64,000 nt of DNA from Fictibacillus sp. b24 (GTDB taxonomy: Bacteria > Bacillota > Bacilli > Bacillales > Fictibacillaceae). The stretch lies in NCBI RefSeq assembly GCF_030348825.1, contig NZ_JAUCES010000005.1:2108001-2172000 (forward strand), in the 5' to 3' direction. Numbering within the stretch: position 1 is the stretch's first letter; each line of letters opens with the position of its first letter. Below are positions 10,732-20,804 of this stretch, piece after piece. The position numbers and the translations under genes are program-made. The notes beneath the pieces are model-generated. The model was given only the letters and a program-made list of their open reading frames with translations. It was not told the DNA's origin and searched no databases.

Positions 10732-12444
10732 TTAATTCTTAAGTTTATCCCACTCTTGTTTAATAAAACTGCTAAGTTCTGAAACAGGTACTTCAAAAGA
10801 TTCTCCGCTCTTACGGATCTTTACTTCAACAATACCTTCAGAAGCTCGTTTACCTACCATAACACGAATCGGCAATCCAATTAAGTCACTGTCAGCAAAT
10901 TTAACACCTGCGCGCTCAGGACGGTCATCATACAAGCAATCGAATCCATCGTTCTTTATCAGGTTGTACAGTTCATCAGAAAGTGCTGCTTGTTCGGCAT
11001 TCTTGCTGTTTACAGCAATCAAGTGAATATCGAATGGAGTTAAAGATAACGGCCAGATTAAGCCTTTATCATCGTTATTCTCTTCAGCAACTGCTGCTAG
11101 TGTACGAGAAACACCAATTCCGTAGCAACCCATTGACATAATTTGGTTCTTTCCGTTTTCATCTAAGTAAGAAGCTTTCATCGGCTCGCTATATACTTTT
11201 CCAAGCTTAAACACATGACCGACTTCAATTCCTTTGGCAAAAACGATTGTTCCTTTGCCATCCGGCGACAAGTCACCCTCTACGACAAAACGAATGTCAG
11301 CTGATTGGCTATATTCGAAATCTCTTTTCGGATTAACATTCAAGAAATGGTAACCTGATTCATTCGCACCGCAAACCGCATTTGCCATGAAAGGCACCGC
11401 CTGATCAGCGATAATTTTTACTTTTTCAGATACAGAAACTGGTCCGATTGAACCATGCTCTGTGTTCAACCACTTTTTCGTTTCCTCTACAGAAGCTAAA
11501 ACAACATCTGAAGCTGAAAGTTCATTCTTAAGCTTGATTTCGTTAACTTCATGGTCGCCCCTTACTAAAACTAAAACAGGTTGTTCGTCAGCTATATAAA
11601 GCAGCGATTTAATGATTTTTGAAGAAGGAAATTTAAGGAACTCAGAAACTTCTTCTATCGTTTTGGCATTTTTCGTTTCAACTTTTTCAAGTTCTAAAGG
11701 ACTTTCTGAAGAACTTTTTTCGTTAAGTAATACAGGAGCCATTTCAATATTCGCCGCAAAATCTGATTCATTTGAATAAGCGATTAAGTCTTCGCCGATA
11801 TCTGATAAAACCATGAACTCATGGTTGTCTTTACCGCCAATCGCTCCTGAATCTGCTAAAACAGCGCGGAAGTTCAATCCGCAGCGGCTGAAGATTGCGG
11901 AGTATGCATCTTTCATCGCCTCGTACGTTTCATCAAGACTTTCCTGTTTATCATGGAAAGAGTACGCATCTTTCATAATAAACTCTCTTCCTCTAAGAAG
12001 ACCGAAACGTGGTCGCTTCTCGTCCCTGAATTTTGTTTGAATTTGATAAAGATTTAGTGGAAGCTTTTTATAAGATTTTACTTCATCACGAATTATGCTT
12101 GTAATGACTTCCTCATGTGTTGCTCCAAGAGCAAAATCACGTTCGTGACGATCTTTTAATCTCATCAGTTCTGGTCCATAGCTGTACCATCTTCCGCTTT
12201 CTTGCCAAAGTTCTGCAAGCTGAAGTGCCGGCATCATCATCTCTTGAGATCCGGCACGATTCATTTCTTCTCTTACAATGTTCTCTATTTTATGGAGCAC
12301 TTTTTTCCCCAGCGGCAAGAACGAATAAATACCTGCTGCATTTTGTCGGATAAATCCAGCTCTTAAAAGCAGCTGATGACTTTTCACATCAGCATCTGCA
12401 GGAACTTCCCGTAATGTTGGCATAAACAACTGACTTTGTCTCAT
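10732..12444 (-). CDS. proS: Prolyl-tRNA synthetase, bacterial type with editing domain
   Basis: 570 residues, class II synthetase charging tRNA-Pro. Seen: N-terminal [20 protein letters not shown]; motif 2 region ([20 protein letters not shown]), the INS editing (YbaK-like) domain between motifs 2 and 3 (about 225-405, which deacylates Ala-tRNA-Pro), motif 3 ([17 protein letters not shown]) and the C-terminal anticodon-binding domain (about 470-570). It lies 27 nt downstream of rseP with no room for a T-box leader, so it is probably read from the upstream operon. Its 3' end touches repeat copy B. Confidence 0.97.
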   Translation of the reverse strand: MRQSQLFMPTLREVPADADVKSHQLLLRAGFIRQNAAGIYSFLPLGKKVLHKIENIVREEMNRAGSQEMMMPALQLAELWQESGRWYSYGPELMRLKDRHERDFALGATHEEVITSIIRDEVKSYKKLPLNLYQIQTKFRDEKRPRFGLLRGREFIMKDAYSFHDKQESLDETYEAMKDAYSAIFSRCGLNFRAVLADSGAIGGKDNHEFMVLSDIGEDLIAYSNESDFAANIEMAPVLLNEKSSSESPLELEKVETKNAKTIEEVSEFLKFPSSKIIKSLLYIADEQPVLVLVRGDHEVNEIKLKNELSASDVVLASVEETKKWLNTEHGSIGPVSVSEKVKIIADQAVPFMANAVCGANESGYHFLNVNPKRDFEYSQSADIRFVVEGDLSPDGKGTIVFAKGIEVGHVFKLGKVYSEPMKASYLDENGKNQIMSMGCYGIGVSRTLAAVAEENNDDKGLIWPLSLTPFDIHLIAVNSKNAEQAALSDELYNLIKNDGFDCLYDDRPERAGVKFADSDLIGLPIRVMVGKRASEGIVEVKIRKSGESFEVPVSELSSFIKQEWDKLKN

Positions 12445-12471
12445 AATCTCTACTCCTCAAATAATCCCTAA

Positions 12472-13740
12472 TTAACCAAGAAATATCTTCTGTATATCAT
12501 TCCAAGTAACAACAAGCATCAATAACATAAGAAAAGCAAATCCGATAAAATGAACCATTCCCTCTTTTTGAGGGTCGATCGGTTTACCTCTCAATGCCTC
12601 AACTCCTAAGAAGAGGAGTCGCCCTCCGTCAAGAGCAGGAAGCGGCAACAGGTTGAATATTCCTAAGTTAATACTAAGAATAGCAGCCCATTGTAATAAC
12701 ATGTATACACCAGCTTTTGCCGCTTGATCCGTGTATTCATAGATTCCAAGTGGTCCAGATAACTGGTCAATTCCATGCTGTCCTGTAATAAGCTGTCCAA
12801 GCCCCGTAAATATAGCTGTTGTCATAAACCATGTTTGTTTCGCACCATATTCAAGTGAACCAACAAAAGATGATTCTGTAAATGGATGTGCTCCAATAAA
12901 ACCTTCGTTTTGATTTTCAGCACCTTTACGTGTACCCAACGTGACAGGAACGACCTTTTCTTCCCCGTCTCGGTTGATCGTAAACATGAGCTTCTCTCCA
13001 GGATTCTGCTGAATTACTGAAACGAGTTCTTTCCAATCATCCATCTTTTCACCTTGAACTGCAATGATTTTATCGCCTTGCAGCAAACCAGCTTTTTCTG
13101 CTGCAGCACCCTCTTGAAGAGTACCCAGTCTTGACTCATTTGTTGGGATTCCTTGCATTAGTGAAAACGCTACAAGGATAATAAACGCAAGTAAAAAGTT
13201 CATTGCTGGACCAGCAAAGATGGCAAGTGTTCTTTGCATGATCGTCTTTGATCCGAACTGACGGTTATAAGGAGCGATCTGCATCTCTTGATGATCTGCA
13301 ACAAATAATGCATCTTCTTTTACTTGATAAGTTTCAGAACCCGTTTCTTCATTCTCAAAACCTGTTATATATAATTCTCGATCTAAATCGGCTTTTTCGA
13401 TCGTAATCGTTTTTTGAACCGGATATTTATCACGGTGATTTACGACGATCTTCTCAACTTCATTTGCTCCATTAAAGATTAAACCAATTCTGTGACCTGC
13501 TTTAAGCTCAATGCCTTCTGGATCTTCACCAGCCATCCGCACGAATCCTCCAAGAGGCAAAAGACGAATTGTATAGACCGTTTCGCCTTTTTTGAAGGCA
13601 AACACTTTTGGGCCGAATCCAATTGCAAACTCACGGCACAAGATACCAGCACGTTTGGCTAGCAAAAGATGTCCTAGTTCATGAAAGAAAATTAAAGCCC
13701 CTAAAATGATGATAATGGCTATCACAGTGTTCATTTCCAT
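12472..13740 (-). CDS. rseP: RIP metalloprotease RseP/RasP (site-2 protease)
   Basis: 422-residue intramembrane zinc protease that cleaves membrane-tethered regulators such as anti-sigma factors and clears signal peptide remnants. The first transmembrane segment carries HELGH (20-24). One PDZ domain lies near 205-280, and the second metal site is NLLPLPALDGGRLLF in the third membrane helix. The C-terminal helix FAFLMLLMLVVTWND ends the protein. The start codon overlaps the dxr stop by 1 nt (TAATG); a second ATG two codons in (13734) is an alternative start. Confidence 0.95.
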   Translation of the reverse strand: MEMNTVIAIIIILGALIFFHELGHLLLAKRAGILCREFAIGFGPKVFAFKKGETVYTIRLLPLGGFVRMAGEDPEGIELKAGHRIGLIFNGANEVEKIVVNHRDKYPVQKTITIEKADLDRELYITGFENEETGSETYQVKEDALFVADHQEMQIAPYNRQFGSKTIMQRTLAIFAGPAMNFLLAFIILVAFSLMQGIPTNESRLGTLQEGAAAEKAGLLQGDKIIAVQGEKMDDWKELVSVIQQNPGEKLMFTINRDGEEKVVPVTLGTRKGAENQNEGFIGAHPFTESSFVGSLEYGAKQTWFMTTAIFTGLGQLITGQHGIDQLSGPLGIYEYTDQAAKAGVYMLLQWAAILSINLGIFNLLPLPALDGGRLLFLGVEALRGKPIDPQKEGMVHFIGFAFLMLLMLVVTWNDIQKIFLG

Positions 13741-14897
13741 TACCTGCCTTTACTTAGTAGTGACTCCACAAACTTTCGAGTCCTCGTATCTGTTTCTTGT
13801 ATTGTCTGAAGGTCAGGTGTACTGACATTTGACAACTCATGCATCGCACGTTCAATCATTTCTTCTATTTCAAGAAACGTAATATGACCGTTCAAAAATA
13901 ACTCGACTGCTTTTTCATTCGCTGCATTTAAAACAGTTGGCATTAATCCTCCTGCAATCCCTGCATCAAATGCCAGTTTCAAACATCTGAAACGATCGTA
14001 ATCCATTTTTTGAAAATGCAATCGTCCAACTTCCCATAAGTTTAACCTTTTCCCATTTATTAATTCAAGTCTGTCGGGATATGTAAGCGCGTATTGAATC
14101 GGCACTCTCATATCAGGTTGTCCGAGATGAGCGATGATGCTTGTATCAACAAACTCTACCATAGAGTGTATGATGCTTTCCTTATGTAAAATGACGTCTA
14201 TTTTGGAATAATCAAAGGAAAATAACCAGTGAGCTTCAATGACTTCCAAACCTTTATTCATCATTGTGGCTGAATCAATGGTGATTTTCGCTCCCATAGA
14301 CCAATTTGGATGATTTAATGCTTCTTGCACTGTAACGTTTTTTAATTGTTCACGTGTTTTATCTCTAAAACTTCCACCTGAAGCTGTTAAAATTAGTTTT
14401 TCAACACGGTTGGTATCTTCACCATTCAGACATTGGTAGATCGCAGAATGCTCGGAATCTACTGGAAGGACTGAAACGTTATGTTTCTTTGCTTGTTCCA
14501 TAACAAGATGACCCGCTGTAACAAGTGTCTCTTTATTGGCTAAAGCAATCGTCTTCTTTGCCTCAATCGCTTTTAAAGTAGGCAGTAACCCAACACTGCC
14601 GATCACTGCATTTACTACAACAGAAGAATCAGTTGAAACTGCCGCTTCGATGAGCCCTTCCATACCTGAAACAATTTTAGTTGATGATCCAACATTTGTT
14701 TGAAGTTTTCTCGCGTCTTCTTCGTTTTGAACCGCACATATTTCAGGTTTGAATTCTCGAATGATTTTTTCAGCAGCTTCAATATTTTTACCAACAGACA
14801 TAGCACTTAATTTGAATTGTTCAGGGTGAGAGGCAATCACGTCTAATGTTTGAACGCCTATTGAACCTGTAGCACCTAATAAACTGACTAATTTCAT
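13740..14897 (-). CDS. dxr: 1-deoxy-D-xylulose 5-phosphate reductoisomerase
   Basis: 385 residues. Converts DXP to MEP with NADPH, the committed step of the MEP isoprenoid pathway. NADPH-binding N-terminus [28 protein letters not shown] (substrate and cofactor); metal-binding acidic residues in [13 protein letters not shown]; the flexible loop around [23 protein letters not shown] is split between GxxW and the metal site. It feeds uppS, two genes upstream, so the cluster joins isoprenoid synthesis to lipid-carrier and phospholipid steps. It is coupled to rseP by a TAATG overlap. Confidence 0.96.
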   Translation of the reverse strand: MKLVSLLGATGSIGVQTLDVIASHPEQFKLSAMSVGKNIEAAEKIIREFKPEICAVQNEEDARKLQTNVGSSTKIVSGMEGLIEAAVSTDSSVVVNAVIGSVGLLPTLKAIEAKKTIALANKETLVTAGHLVMEQAKKHNVSVLPVDSEHSAIYQCLNGEDTNRVEKLILTASGGSFRDKTREQLKNVTVQEALNHPNWSMGAKITIDSATMMNKGLEVIEAHWLFSFDYSKIDVILHKESIIHSMVEFVDTSIIAHLGQPDMRVPIQYALTYPDRLELINGKRLNLWEVGRLHFQKMDYDRFRCLKLAFDAGIAGGLMPTVLNAANEKAVELFLNGHITFLEIEEMIERAMHELSNVSTPDLQTIQETDTRTRKFVESLLSKGR

Positions 14898-14913
14898 TCT
14901 ATACCTCCAACCA

Positions 14914-15702
14914 TTATCCTAACAAATGAAGTACGTGCAGCAACGGGAACACGAATAGTGCACTGTCTAATCGATCTAGTATGCCACCATGTCCAGGAAG
15001 GAGTGTACCTGAGTCTTTCACATCATATATACGCTTAAATGCTGATTCTGCTAAGTCTCCAATTTGACCAAAAATACCTACTATAACAGAAATAACTAAT
15101 ATATGAAGCAATGACATCTCAACAAAATGTACAGCATAGCTGATAACACCTACTAATAAGCTGAAGAAAATGCCTCCAACAGCGCCTTCTATCGTTTTGT
15201 TCGGTGAGATAACAGGCCATAGTTTACGTTTCCCCATTGACTTGCCGACAAAATAAGCACCAGAATCAGTCGCCCATATCATAAATAGAATCAAAAATAA
15301 AATCTGGACGCCATTTTCTAAGATTCTCGTTTCTTCTAAGTAGAAAAAACCAAAGCCCACATAAATCGAACTAAATAATACAAAAGAAATATGGTTATAG
15401 TCTGTTTTGTTTTTTTGTATGACAGTTACTACTAGTAATAGAAGAACTGCAAGTATAATGGCATCTGTTTTAGTAAAGGGTTCAAGATTTTCCATCCATT
15501 GTTGAGGAAGCGCGATCAGGACTGCTAAAAGAAGCCCAATTCCTCCAATGAAGGAAAACGCCATTCCTTTCATCCGCAATAATTCATACATGCCTATCCC
15601 TGTGAGTAAAAGTATTAAAAGTGAGAACGGCCAGCTTCCGTAAAGGGTAATCCCTATAAATAAAACGGCTGCGATTACACCTGTTATAATCCGTTGTTTC
15701 AT
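14914..15702 (-). CDS. cdsA: Phosphatidate cytidylyltransferase
   Basis: 262-residue integral membrane enzyme making CDP-diacylglycerol from phosphatidate and CTP. About seven or eight hydrophobic helices run from residue 5 onward. The family signature is seen near the C-terminus as [20 protein letters not shown] followed by GGILDRLDS, which contains the metal and CTP ligands. It lies between uppS and dxr with 13- and 16-nt gaps, so all three are cotranscribed. Confidence 0.95.
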   Translation of the reverse strand: MKQRIITGVIAAVLFIGITLYGSWPFSLLILLLTGIGMYELLRMKGMAFSFIGGIGLLLAVLIALPQQWMENLEPFTKTDAIILAVLLLLVVTVIQKNKTDYNHISFVLFSSIYVGFGFFYLEETRILENGVQILFLILFMIWATDSGAYFVGKSMGKRKLWPVISPNKTIEGAVGGIFFSLLVGVISYAVHFVEMSLLHILVISVIVGIFGQIGDLAESAFKRIYDVKDSGTLLPGHGGILDRLDSALFVFPLLHVLHLLG

Positions 15703-15715
15703 AAGTCCTCCTTAA

Positions 15716-16471
15716 TTAAACACCGCCATACCGTCTGCCTCGTCCGGCAAATTGTGATACAGCTTCTCGTAAATGCTCCTCAGAAAAATCCGGCCATAAC
15801 ACATCTGTAAACCAAAATTCAGAATACGCAAGCTGCCATAGCATAAAGTTACTCAATCGCACTTCACCACTAGTCCTGATTAGTAGATCTGGATCTTTAA
15901 GGTCGTGGGTCATCAAGTGCTTTTCAATCATTGATTCATCGATTTCTGAGAGCTCCAACTTACCTTGTTTCACTTCAGAAGCAAGTGTTTTCACCGCCGC
16001 TGTAATTTCATCACGACTGCCATAATTCAGAGCAAAATTCAAAATTAACCCTGTGTTGTTTTTTGTTTTGTTTATCGCTTCATCTACAGCTTTAATAGTA
16101 TGAAGCGGCAAAAGTTCCTTTTTACCCATTATTCGCACTTGTACGTTCTCTTTAATCAAATCTGGAAGAAAAGTATTTAAAAATTCACCAGGAAGCTTCA
16201 TTAAGAAATCTACCTCCTCGCGAGGTCTTTTCCAATTTTCAGTTGAAAAAGCGTAAAGTGTCAGTACTTTAATCCCAATTTTATTTGATTCCTTAACTAT
16301 TTTCCTAACTGTTTTCATACCTTCATGGTGTCCTGCAATACGCGGCAGGGCTCTTTTTCTTGCCCACCGTCCATTTCCATCCATAATAATGGCTACATGG
16401 GATGGTATGTTTTCTTCGTTAAATGTATTTGTTTCAGAACTTTTTTTCTTAAAGAAAAGCTTGTCAAGCAT
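15716..16471 (-). CDS. uppS: Undecaprenyl diphosphate synthase
   Basis: 251-residue cis-prenyltransferase that extends farnesyl diphosphate to the C55 carrier used for peptidoglycan and teichoic acids. The catalytic segment AIIMDGNGRWARKR holds Asp31, and GMKTVRKIVKESNKIGIKVL, TLYAFSTENWKRP and the C-terminal RTSGEVRLSNFMLWQ with GRGRRYGG are all conserved. It starts a subcluster after the frr terminator and has GGAGG upstream of its ATG. One unusual point is TSGEVRLSNF, where many homologues have TSGEQRLSNF. Confidence 0.95.
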   Translation of the reverse strand: MLDKLFFKKKSSETNTFNEENIPSHVAIIMDGNGRWARKRALPRIAGHHEGMKTVRKIVKESNKIGIKVLTLYAFSTENWKRPREEVDFLMKLPGEFLNTFLPDLIKENVQVRIMGKKELLPLHTIKAVDEAINKTKNNTGLILNFALNYGSRDEITAAVKTLASEVKQGKLELSEIDESMIEKHLMTHDLKDPDLLIRTSGEVRLSNFMLWQLAYSEFWFTDVLWPDFSEEHLREAVSQFAGRGRRYGGV

Positions 16472-16544
16472 GTATAAGCCTCCATCTTCTAGACTTCATT
16501 CGTTCATCGTATACTCATGATAAACAGTGGTGATAAGTCTAATA

Positions 16545-16572
16545 AAAAAGCCCCCTTTATAGAGGGCTTTTT
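16545..16572 (-). terminator. Intrinsic terminator after frr
   Basis: A 12-bp stem (16545-16556 with 16561-16572, one G-T pair) with the minus-strand core AGCCCTCT-ATAA-AGGGGGCT, ending in TTTTTTATT. It lies 25 nt past the frr stop and before uppS. Confidence 0.85.
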
Positions 16573-16597
16573 ATATTTAATTGTACATGGAAAAGCT

Positions 16598-17155
16598 TTA
16601 TACTTCCATGATTTCTTTTTCTTTAACTGAACTTACAGAATCAACTTCAGAAGTATATTTATCTGTAAGTTTTTGAACGTCGTCGTTATAACGGCGAAGC
16701 TCATCTTCTGTAATCTCTGCTTCTTTTTCAAGTTTCTTCAGATCATCATTTGCATCACGGCGAACGTTGCGAAGGGCAACTTTCGCTTCTTCTGCAAACT
16801 TTTTAACGAGTTTAACAAGTTCTTTTCTGCGTTCTTCTGTTAATGCAGGAATCGCAATACGGATAACTTGACCATCGTTTGAAGGAGTAAGACCAAGATC
16901 AGACTTCAGAATCGCCTTTTCAATATCAGCCATAGCTGTTTTATCGTAAGGCTGGATAACTAAAAGTCTTGCTTCTGGAGTTGTTACACCAGCTAACTGA
17001 TTGATAGGAGTTGGAGTTCCATAATAATCAACTTGCACTCTGTCTAATAACGAAGGATTTGCTCTTCCCGCGCGAAGCGTTGAATATTCGCGTCGTAGTG
17101 CTCCAATTGCTTTTTGCATTTTTTCTTCTGCTTGAGTTAAAACTTCTTTTGCCAT
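16598..17155 (-). CDS. frr: Ribosome recycling factor
   Basis: 185 residues, the standard length. With EF-G it splits post-termination ribosomes. The three-helix domain I and compact domain II are recognisable from [37 protein letters not shown] and the C-terminal [14 protein letters not shown] helix. The start overlaps the pyrH stop by 1 nt (TAATG), and a strong terminator follows. Confidence 0.97.
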   Translation of the reverse strand: MAKEVLTQAEEKMQKAIGALRREYSTLRAGRANPSLLDRVQVDYYGTPTPINQLAGVTTPEARLLVIQPYDKTAMADIEKAILKSDLGLTPSNDGQVIRIAIPALTEERRKELVKLVKKFAEEAKVALRNVRRDANDDLKKLEKEAEITEDELRRYNDDVQKLTDKYTSEVDSVSSVKEKEIMEV

Positions 17156-17880
17156 TAGTTTTTCCCCCTTATAACCGTCCCAATTTTTTCACCAGCAACT
17201 GCTCGTTTGATGTTTCCTTCTTCCATAATAGAGAAAACAACTAACGGGATGTCATTGTCCATACATAAAGACGATGCGGTCGTATCCATAACTGCCAAAC
17301 CGTCTTTCAATAAATCAAGATAAGATAATGTTGTATATTTAACAGCATTCTCATCAAGTTTTGGATCTGCTGAATACACACCATCCACATTGTTCTTCGC
17401 CATTAAGATAACTTCTGCTTCAATTTCTGCTGCTCTTAGTGCGGCTGTAGTATCTGTAGAGAAATATGGATTACCTGTTCCTGCTGCAAATATGACAACA
17501 CGCTTTTTTTCAAGGTGACGAATGGCTTTTCTTCTGATATAAGGTTCTGCAACCTGACGCATTTCTATAGATGTTTGGACTCTTGTTTGAACCCCGATGT
17601 TTTCAAGACTGTCTTGAAGGGCTAATGAATTCATGACAGTAGCAAGCATACCCATGTAGTCTGCTGATGCACGGTCCATTCCCATCTCACTGCCCGTTTT
17701 ACCACGCCATAGGTTTCCTCCGCCTACAACTACAGCAACTTCTACGTCTAATTCAACAATTTCTTTTACTTGCTCAGCAATAGATTGAACGATTTTCGGA
17801 TCAATTCCTGAAGTTTGTTCACCTGCTAATGCTTCTCCACTTAATTTCAAGACGACTCGTTTATATTTTGAAGTAGTCAT
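17155..17880 (-). CDS. pyrH: Uridylate kinase
   Basis: 241 residues from the ATG at 17880 ([20 protein letters not shown]). The open frame reaches GTG 17895, but GGAGGGACAA sits directly ahead of the ATG at 17880. It phosphorylates UMP to UDP and belongs to the amino-acid kinase fold. Seen: [51 protein letters not shown] and the nucleotide-binding [12 protein letters not shown]. It is coupled to frr. Directly upstream are two abutting palindromes (17921-17941) and repeat copy C. Confidence 0.96.
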   Translation of the reverse strand: MTTSKYKRVVLKLSGEALAGEQTSGIDPKIVQSIAEQVKEIVELDVEVAVVVGGGNLWRGKTGSEMGMDRASADYMGMLATVMNSLALQDSLENIGVQTRVQTSIEMRQVAEPYIRRKAIRHLEKKRVVIFAAGTGNPYFSTDTTAALRAAEIEAEVILMAKNNVDGVYSADPKLDENAVKYTTLSYLDLLKDGLAVMDTTASSLCMDNDIPLVVFSIMEEGNIKRAVAGEKIGTVIRGKN

Positions 17881-17920
17881 TTGTCCCTCCATCACCTAAA
17901 AAAATGTATTTACCTGGTTT

Positions 17921-17941
17921 AACAGCTGTTAACTAGTTAAC
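17921..17941. promoter_or_regulatory. Abutting perfect palindromes upstream of pyrH
   Basis: AACAGCTGTT (17921-17930) is overlapped by the perfect 14-bp palindrome GTTAACTAGTTAAC (17928-17941). Together they hold three GTTAAC-like half-sites 40-60 nt before the pyrH start. They may be an operator or simply the outer end of repeat copy C, since they lie at its edge. Confidence 0.35.
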
Positions 17942-18149
17942 GAAAAGCTTCGTTGCTTTCTGAAAGTGGTTGATTTCCGTTTCAGGTACTCGCTTTCCGC
18001 GGGGCGACCAGTGAGCCACTTGCCGCTTTGCGCCTTTAAGTGTCTCACCTGACCGCTCGTCCCGCAGGAGTCTCGTACCCTCCACTCCAATCAACTTGTC
18101 AATGATGTTCTGCAAATCACTTAAGCAATAACATTTTGAAAGTATAGCC
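17924..18149 (+). repeat. Palindromic intergenic element, copy C
   Basis: About 226 bp, forward orientation, between tsf and pyrH. The left end includes TTCGTTGCTTTC, then GTTGATTTCCGTTTCAGG, the GC arm CGCTTTCCGCGGGG, a type 2 loop (GCCGCTTTGCGCC) and the right arm CCCGCAGGAGTCTCG. It ends in AAGCAATAACATTTTGAAAG with AGCC. No insertion. The 60-codon ORF in it is not coding. Confidence 0.82.
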
Positions 18150-18181
18150 AGCCATTAAGAAACTCAGGTTATTTCTGTAAA

Positions 18182-18212
18182 AAAAGAGGAACACAACGTG
18201 CTCCCCTCTTTT
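18182..18212 (-). terminator. Intrinsic terminator after tsf
   Basis: The stem AAAAGAGG with CCTCTTTT is extended inward to GCAC/GTGT and followed on the minus strand by further T residues (CTCTTTTTTTACAG). It lies 11 nt beyond the tsf stop. Confidence 0.8.
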
Positions 18213-18222
18213 AAAACTGTGC

Positions 18223-19101
18223 TTACTTTTTCACTTGAGACATTACTTCTTCTGCGAAGTTGTCTTCACGCTTTTCAAGACCTTCTCCAACTTCAAAACG
18301 AACGAAGGCTTTAACAGTAGCACCTTTGGAAGCTACATATTTACCAACTTTTTGGTCTGGATCTTTAATGAAAGATTGATCGTTTAAGCAAATATCTTCA
18401 AAGTATTTGCCAAGACGTCCTTCAACCATTTTAGCTACGATGTTTTCAGGCTTGCCTTCGTTAAGTGCTTGTTCAGTCAATACTTTACGCTCACGAGCTA
18501 CTTCTTCTTCACTTACTTCGTCACGAGAGATGTACTTAGGGTTTACAGCTGCAACGTGCATTGACACGTCTTTCGCAACTTCTTCTTCAGTTGTTCCTTC
18601 AACAACTGAAAGAACTCCAATACGTCCACCCATGTGAAGGTATGCACCAAATGCAGCGTTCTCGTCTTTTTTCAAGATTTCAAAACGGCGAAGAGTAAGT
18701 TTTTCTCCAATTTTCGCAATTGCAGCGTTAATGTAGTCATTAACTGTTGTTCCGTTAAAGTCAGAAGCTAGTGCATCTTCAACAGAAGCTGGTTCAGTAG
18801 CTAATAGGTGGTTACCTAATTCAGCGATCAAGTTTTTGAAGTTTTCGTTTTTTGCAACGAAATCAGTTTCAGAGTTCACTTCAAGAATTACTGCTTTGTT
18901 ACCGTCAACGATTACTGAAGTTAAGCCTTCAGCAGCGATACGGTCAGCTTTCTTAGCAGCTTTCGCGATCCCTTTTTCACGAAGGTAGTCGATTGCCGCC
19001 TCCATGTTACCATCTGTTTCAGTTAATGCTTTCTTACAATCCATCATACCTGCGCCAGTTTTCTCACGCAATTCTTTAACCATTTGTGCTGTAATAGCCA
19101 T
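18223..19101 (-). CDS. tsf: Elongation factor Ts
   Basis: 292 residues. The guanine-nucleotide exchange factor of EF-Tu. N-terminal UBA-like domain ([20 protein letters not shown] then DCKKAL) and the core with the TDFVAKN motif (about residue 78-84), which contacts EF-Tu. It lies downstream of rpsB, with a hairpin terminator between them that could set the S2:EF-Ts ratio. It ends in its own terminator. Confidence 0.97.
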   Translation of the reverse strand: MAITAQMVKELREKTGAGMMDCKKALTETDGNMEAAIDYLREKGIAKAAKKADRIAAEGLTSVIVDGNKAVILEVNSETDFVAKNENFKNLIAELGNHLLATEPASVEDALASDFNGTTVNDYINAAIAKIGEKLTLRRFEILKKDENAAFGAYLHMGGRIGVLSVVEGTTEEEVAKDVSMHVAAVNPKYISRDEVSEEEVARERKVLTEQALNEGKPENIVAKMVEGRLGKYFEDICLNDQSFIKDPDQKVGKYVASKGATVKAFVRFEVGEGLEKREDNFAEEVMSQVKK

Positions 19102-19155
19102 GTGTTTTGCCTCCTTATGGGATATGTAGTGCTTTAGTGTGCTTTACATAAAAAA

Positions 19156-19184
19156 GGTGATAAAGGGTCATCCCCTCTACCACC
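19156..19184 (-). terminator. Terminator/attenuator between rpsB and tsf
   Basis: A 12-bp stem (19156-19167 with 19173-19184, two G-T pairs) around a 5-nt loop, followed on the minus strand by TTTTTTATG. It lies 20 nt past the rpsB stop and 55 nt before tsf. No obvious tsf promoter follows, so partial read-through is likely. Confidence 0.75.
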
Positions 19185-19203
19185 CTTGAGCATTTCCATT
19201 TAA

Positions 19204-19929
19204 TTAAGCAGTAGTTTCTTCTTCAGCTGCTTCTGCTACTTCTTCTCCACCTTGGTTAGCTTCGATGATAGCATCTGCCATTTTACCAGTTAGAAGTTTA
19301 ACTGCACGAATTGCATCATCGTTACCAGGGATAACGTGATCAACTTCATCCGGATCACAGTTCGTATCAACGATTGCGATGATCGGAATGTTTAATTTAC
19401 GAGCTTCTGCAATCGCGATGCGCTCTTTACGAGGGTCAACTACGAATAATGCATCTGGAAGCTTGTTCATGTCTTTAATTCCGCCTAGGAACTTTTCAAG
19501 GCGTTCCATTTCCTTTTTAAGAAGAATAACTTCTTTCTTAGGAAGTACTTCGAAAGTACCGTCTTCTTGCATTTTCTCAAGATCTTTCAAGCGGTTGATA
19601 CGCTTGCGGATTGTACCGAAGTTTGTTAAAGTTCCACCTAACCAACGTTGGTTGATGTAGTACATGTCAGAACGTTGAGCTTCTTCTTTAACTGAATCTT
19701 GAGCTTGTTTCTTTGTTCCAACGAAAAGAATCTTTCCGCCGTCAGCTGCGATGTTACGCATAACATTGTAGCATTCTTCAACTTTCTTTACCGTCTTTTG
19801 AAGATCGATGATGTAGATACCGTTTCTTTCTGTGAAAATGTAACGAGACATCTTCGGATTCCAACGGCGAGTCTGATGACCAAAGTGTACACCAGCTTCT
19901 AACAATTGTTTCATTGAAATTACTGCCAT
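19204..19929 (-). CDS. rpsB: 30S ribosomal protein S2
   Basis: 241 residues from the ATG at 19929 ([20 protein letters not shown]). The frame runs 13 codons further upstream, but AGGAGGTGCC precedes this ATG. Signature blocks: [34 protein letters not shown] and [20 protein letters not shown]. The C-terminal tail is acidic. A promoter and a leader of about 110 nt precede it; in B. subtilis the rpsB leader is thought to be autoregulated. Confidence 0.97.
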   Translation of the reverse strand: MAVISMKQLLEAGVHFGHQTRRWNPKMSRYIFTERNGIYIIDLQKTVKKVEECYNVMRNIAADGGKILFVGTKKQAQDSVKEEAQRSDMYYINQRWLGGTLTNFGTIRKRINRLKDLEKMQEDGTFEVLPKKEVILLKKEMERLEKFLGGIKDMNKLPDALFVVDPRKERIAIAEARKLNIPIIAIVDTNCDPDEVDHVIPGNDDAIRAVKLLTGKMADAIIEANQGGEEVAEAAEEETTA

Positions 19930-20041
19930 AATGGCACCTCCTAGGTTTTTTTCCTCCGTTTGTTTCACCTTTGAGCAATAACTGACTTAGCAGCACCACA
20001 TTACTCAAATCCGCAAACGTGTGTGATTAACACCGAGAAAT

Positions 20042-20071
20042 AATATATCACGATTCGTGCCATTTCTGCAA
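20042..20071 (-). promoter_or_regulatory. Putative sigma-A promoter of rpsB
   Basis: TTGCAG (-35) and TATATT (-10) with an 18-nt spacer on the minus strand. It would give a leader of about 105-110 nt before the rpsB start, long enough for a structured autoregulatory RNA. Confidence 0.6.
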
Positions 20072-20085
20072 GTCTTTTTAAGGTG

Positions 20086-20508
20086 TTAAGCGTAAAATTT
20101 TAAAAGTAATTCTACTTCTCCTTTTCCTCGGTTAAGCATTTTCGCAATTTCCTCAGCATTATACCCTTGTCGAGCTAATAATAACACCTTATTTAGAGCA
20201 TTGTTTTCATCAGAATGTAAATGGTCGATATCCTCTACTAAGTCTGTGTGAACGTCTTCAGCTTCTTCTTGAATGGAAATCGAATCATGCTTCTTATGAT
20301 TTTGTTTTGAAAATTGTAAAATCATTTGATGCAATCGTGCGTTTTCTTCTTTCATTTCTTGAGAAAACAGCTCTAAAAGCTCTACTACATCTTCACTTAC
20401 ATTTGAATCCTGAGTTATAGTCCGCTCTTGAAGCTTTTTCCATAAAACAAATAAAAAATAAAAACAAACAACGTTTAGTAATAAACTGAAGAGAATTAAT
20501 CCATACAT
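20086..20508 (-). CDS. swrB: SwrB-like membrane protein (YlxL family)
   Basis: 140 residues. One N-terminal transmembrane segment (about 3-22, LILFSLLLNVVCFYFLFVLW), a coiled-coil-prone middle (EELFSQEMKEENARLHQMIL-like) and a conserved C-terminal block LARQGYNAEEIAKMLNRGKG that resembles a helix-turn-helix-like tail. This fits B. subtilis SwrB, a bitopic protein that promotes assembly of the flagellar basal body and swarming, and which occupies the same place between sigD and rpsB. It is shorter than the B. subtilis protein (about 167 residues). Confidence 0.75.
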   Translation of the reverse strand: MYGLILFSLLLNVVCFYFLFVLWKKLQERTITQDSNVSEDVVELLELFSQEMKEENARLHQMILQFSKQNHKKHDSISIQEEAEDVHTDLVEDIDHLHSDENNALNKVLLLARQGYNAEEIAKMLNRGKGEVELLLKFYA

Positions 20509-20519
20509 CGCTTTTCACC

Positions 20520-20801
20520 TTATCCCGAATAATCGATTTTCTGTCCTTTAAATGGATGACTGGTACTTGTTGTATTTTTTTCTTGCTGACTTTTTGTATG
20601 TAATATACTTTCTTCTGCTGATGCCCTCTTATTGACACGTTTCGATTCCATTTTTTCTTTCTTACGTATCGTTTCTGATTTATGTTCTTGCTGAAGAAGC
20701 CCTCTATTTAAAGTTTCAGTAGCTGATTTTGCTGCATCGACTGTCCTTGGAATAGCAACTTGAAGTTCGATTAATTTCAAACTCACAGCATCCACATCCA
20801 T
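20520..20801 (-). CDS. Small conserved-looking protein of unknown function in the fla/che operon
   Basis: 93 residues, not recognised. The N-terminus MDVDAVSLKLIELQVAIPRT is amphipathic and ordered; from about residue 38 it becomes strongly charged and Ser/Lys/Glu/Gln-rich, likely disordered. No membrane segment. It sits 3 nt after fapA and 11 nt before swrB, so it is translated in step with them. B. subtilis lacks a gene here to my knowledge. Its place suggests a flagellar or motility accessory role; that is inference from context alone. Confidence 0.7.
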   Translation of the reverse strand: MDVDAVSLKLIELQVAIPRTVDAAKSATETLNRGLLQQEHKSETIRKKEKMESKRVNKRASAEESILHTKSQQEKNTTSTSHPFKGQKIDYSG

Positions 20802-20804
20802 TTC

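Noticed and set aside
10115-10742. Several overlapping ORFs of 60-133 codons on both strands between proS and polC
   Set aside because: They run through the palindromic repeats, are mirror images of each other, lack ribosome binding sites and change between copies.
12445-12471. T-box riboswitch for proS
   Set aside because: The 27-nt gap to rseP is too short, and no T-box sequence is seen.
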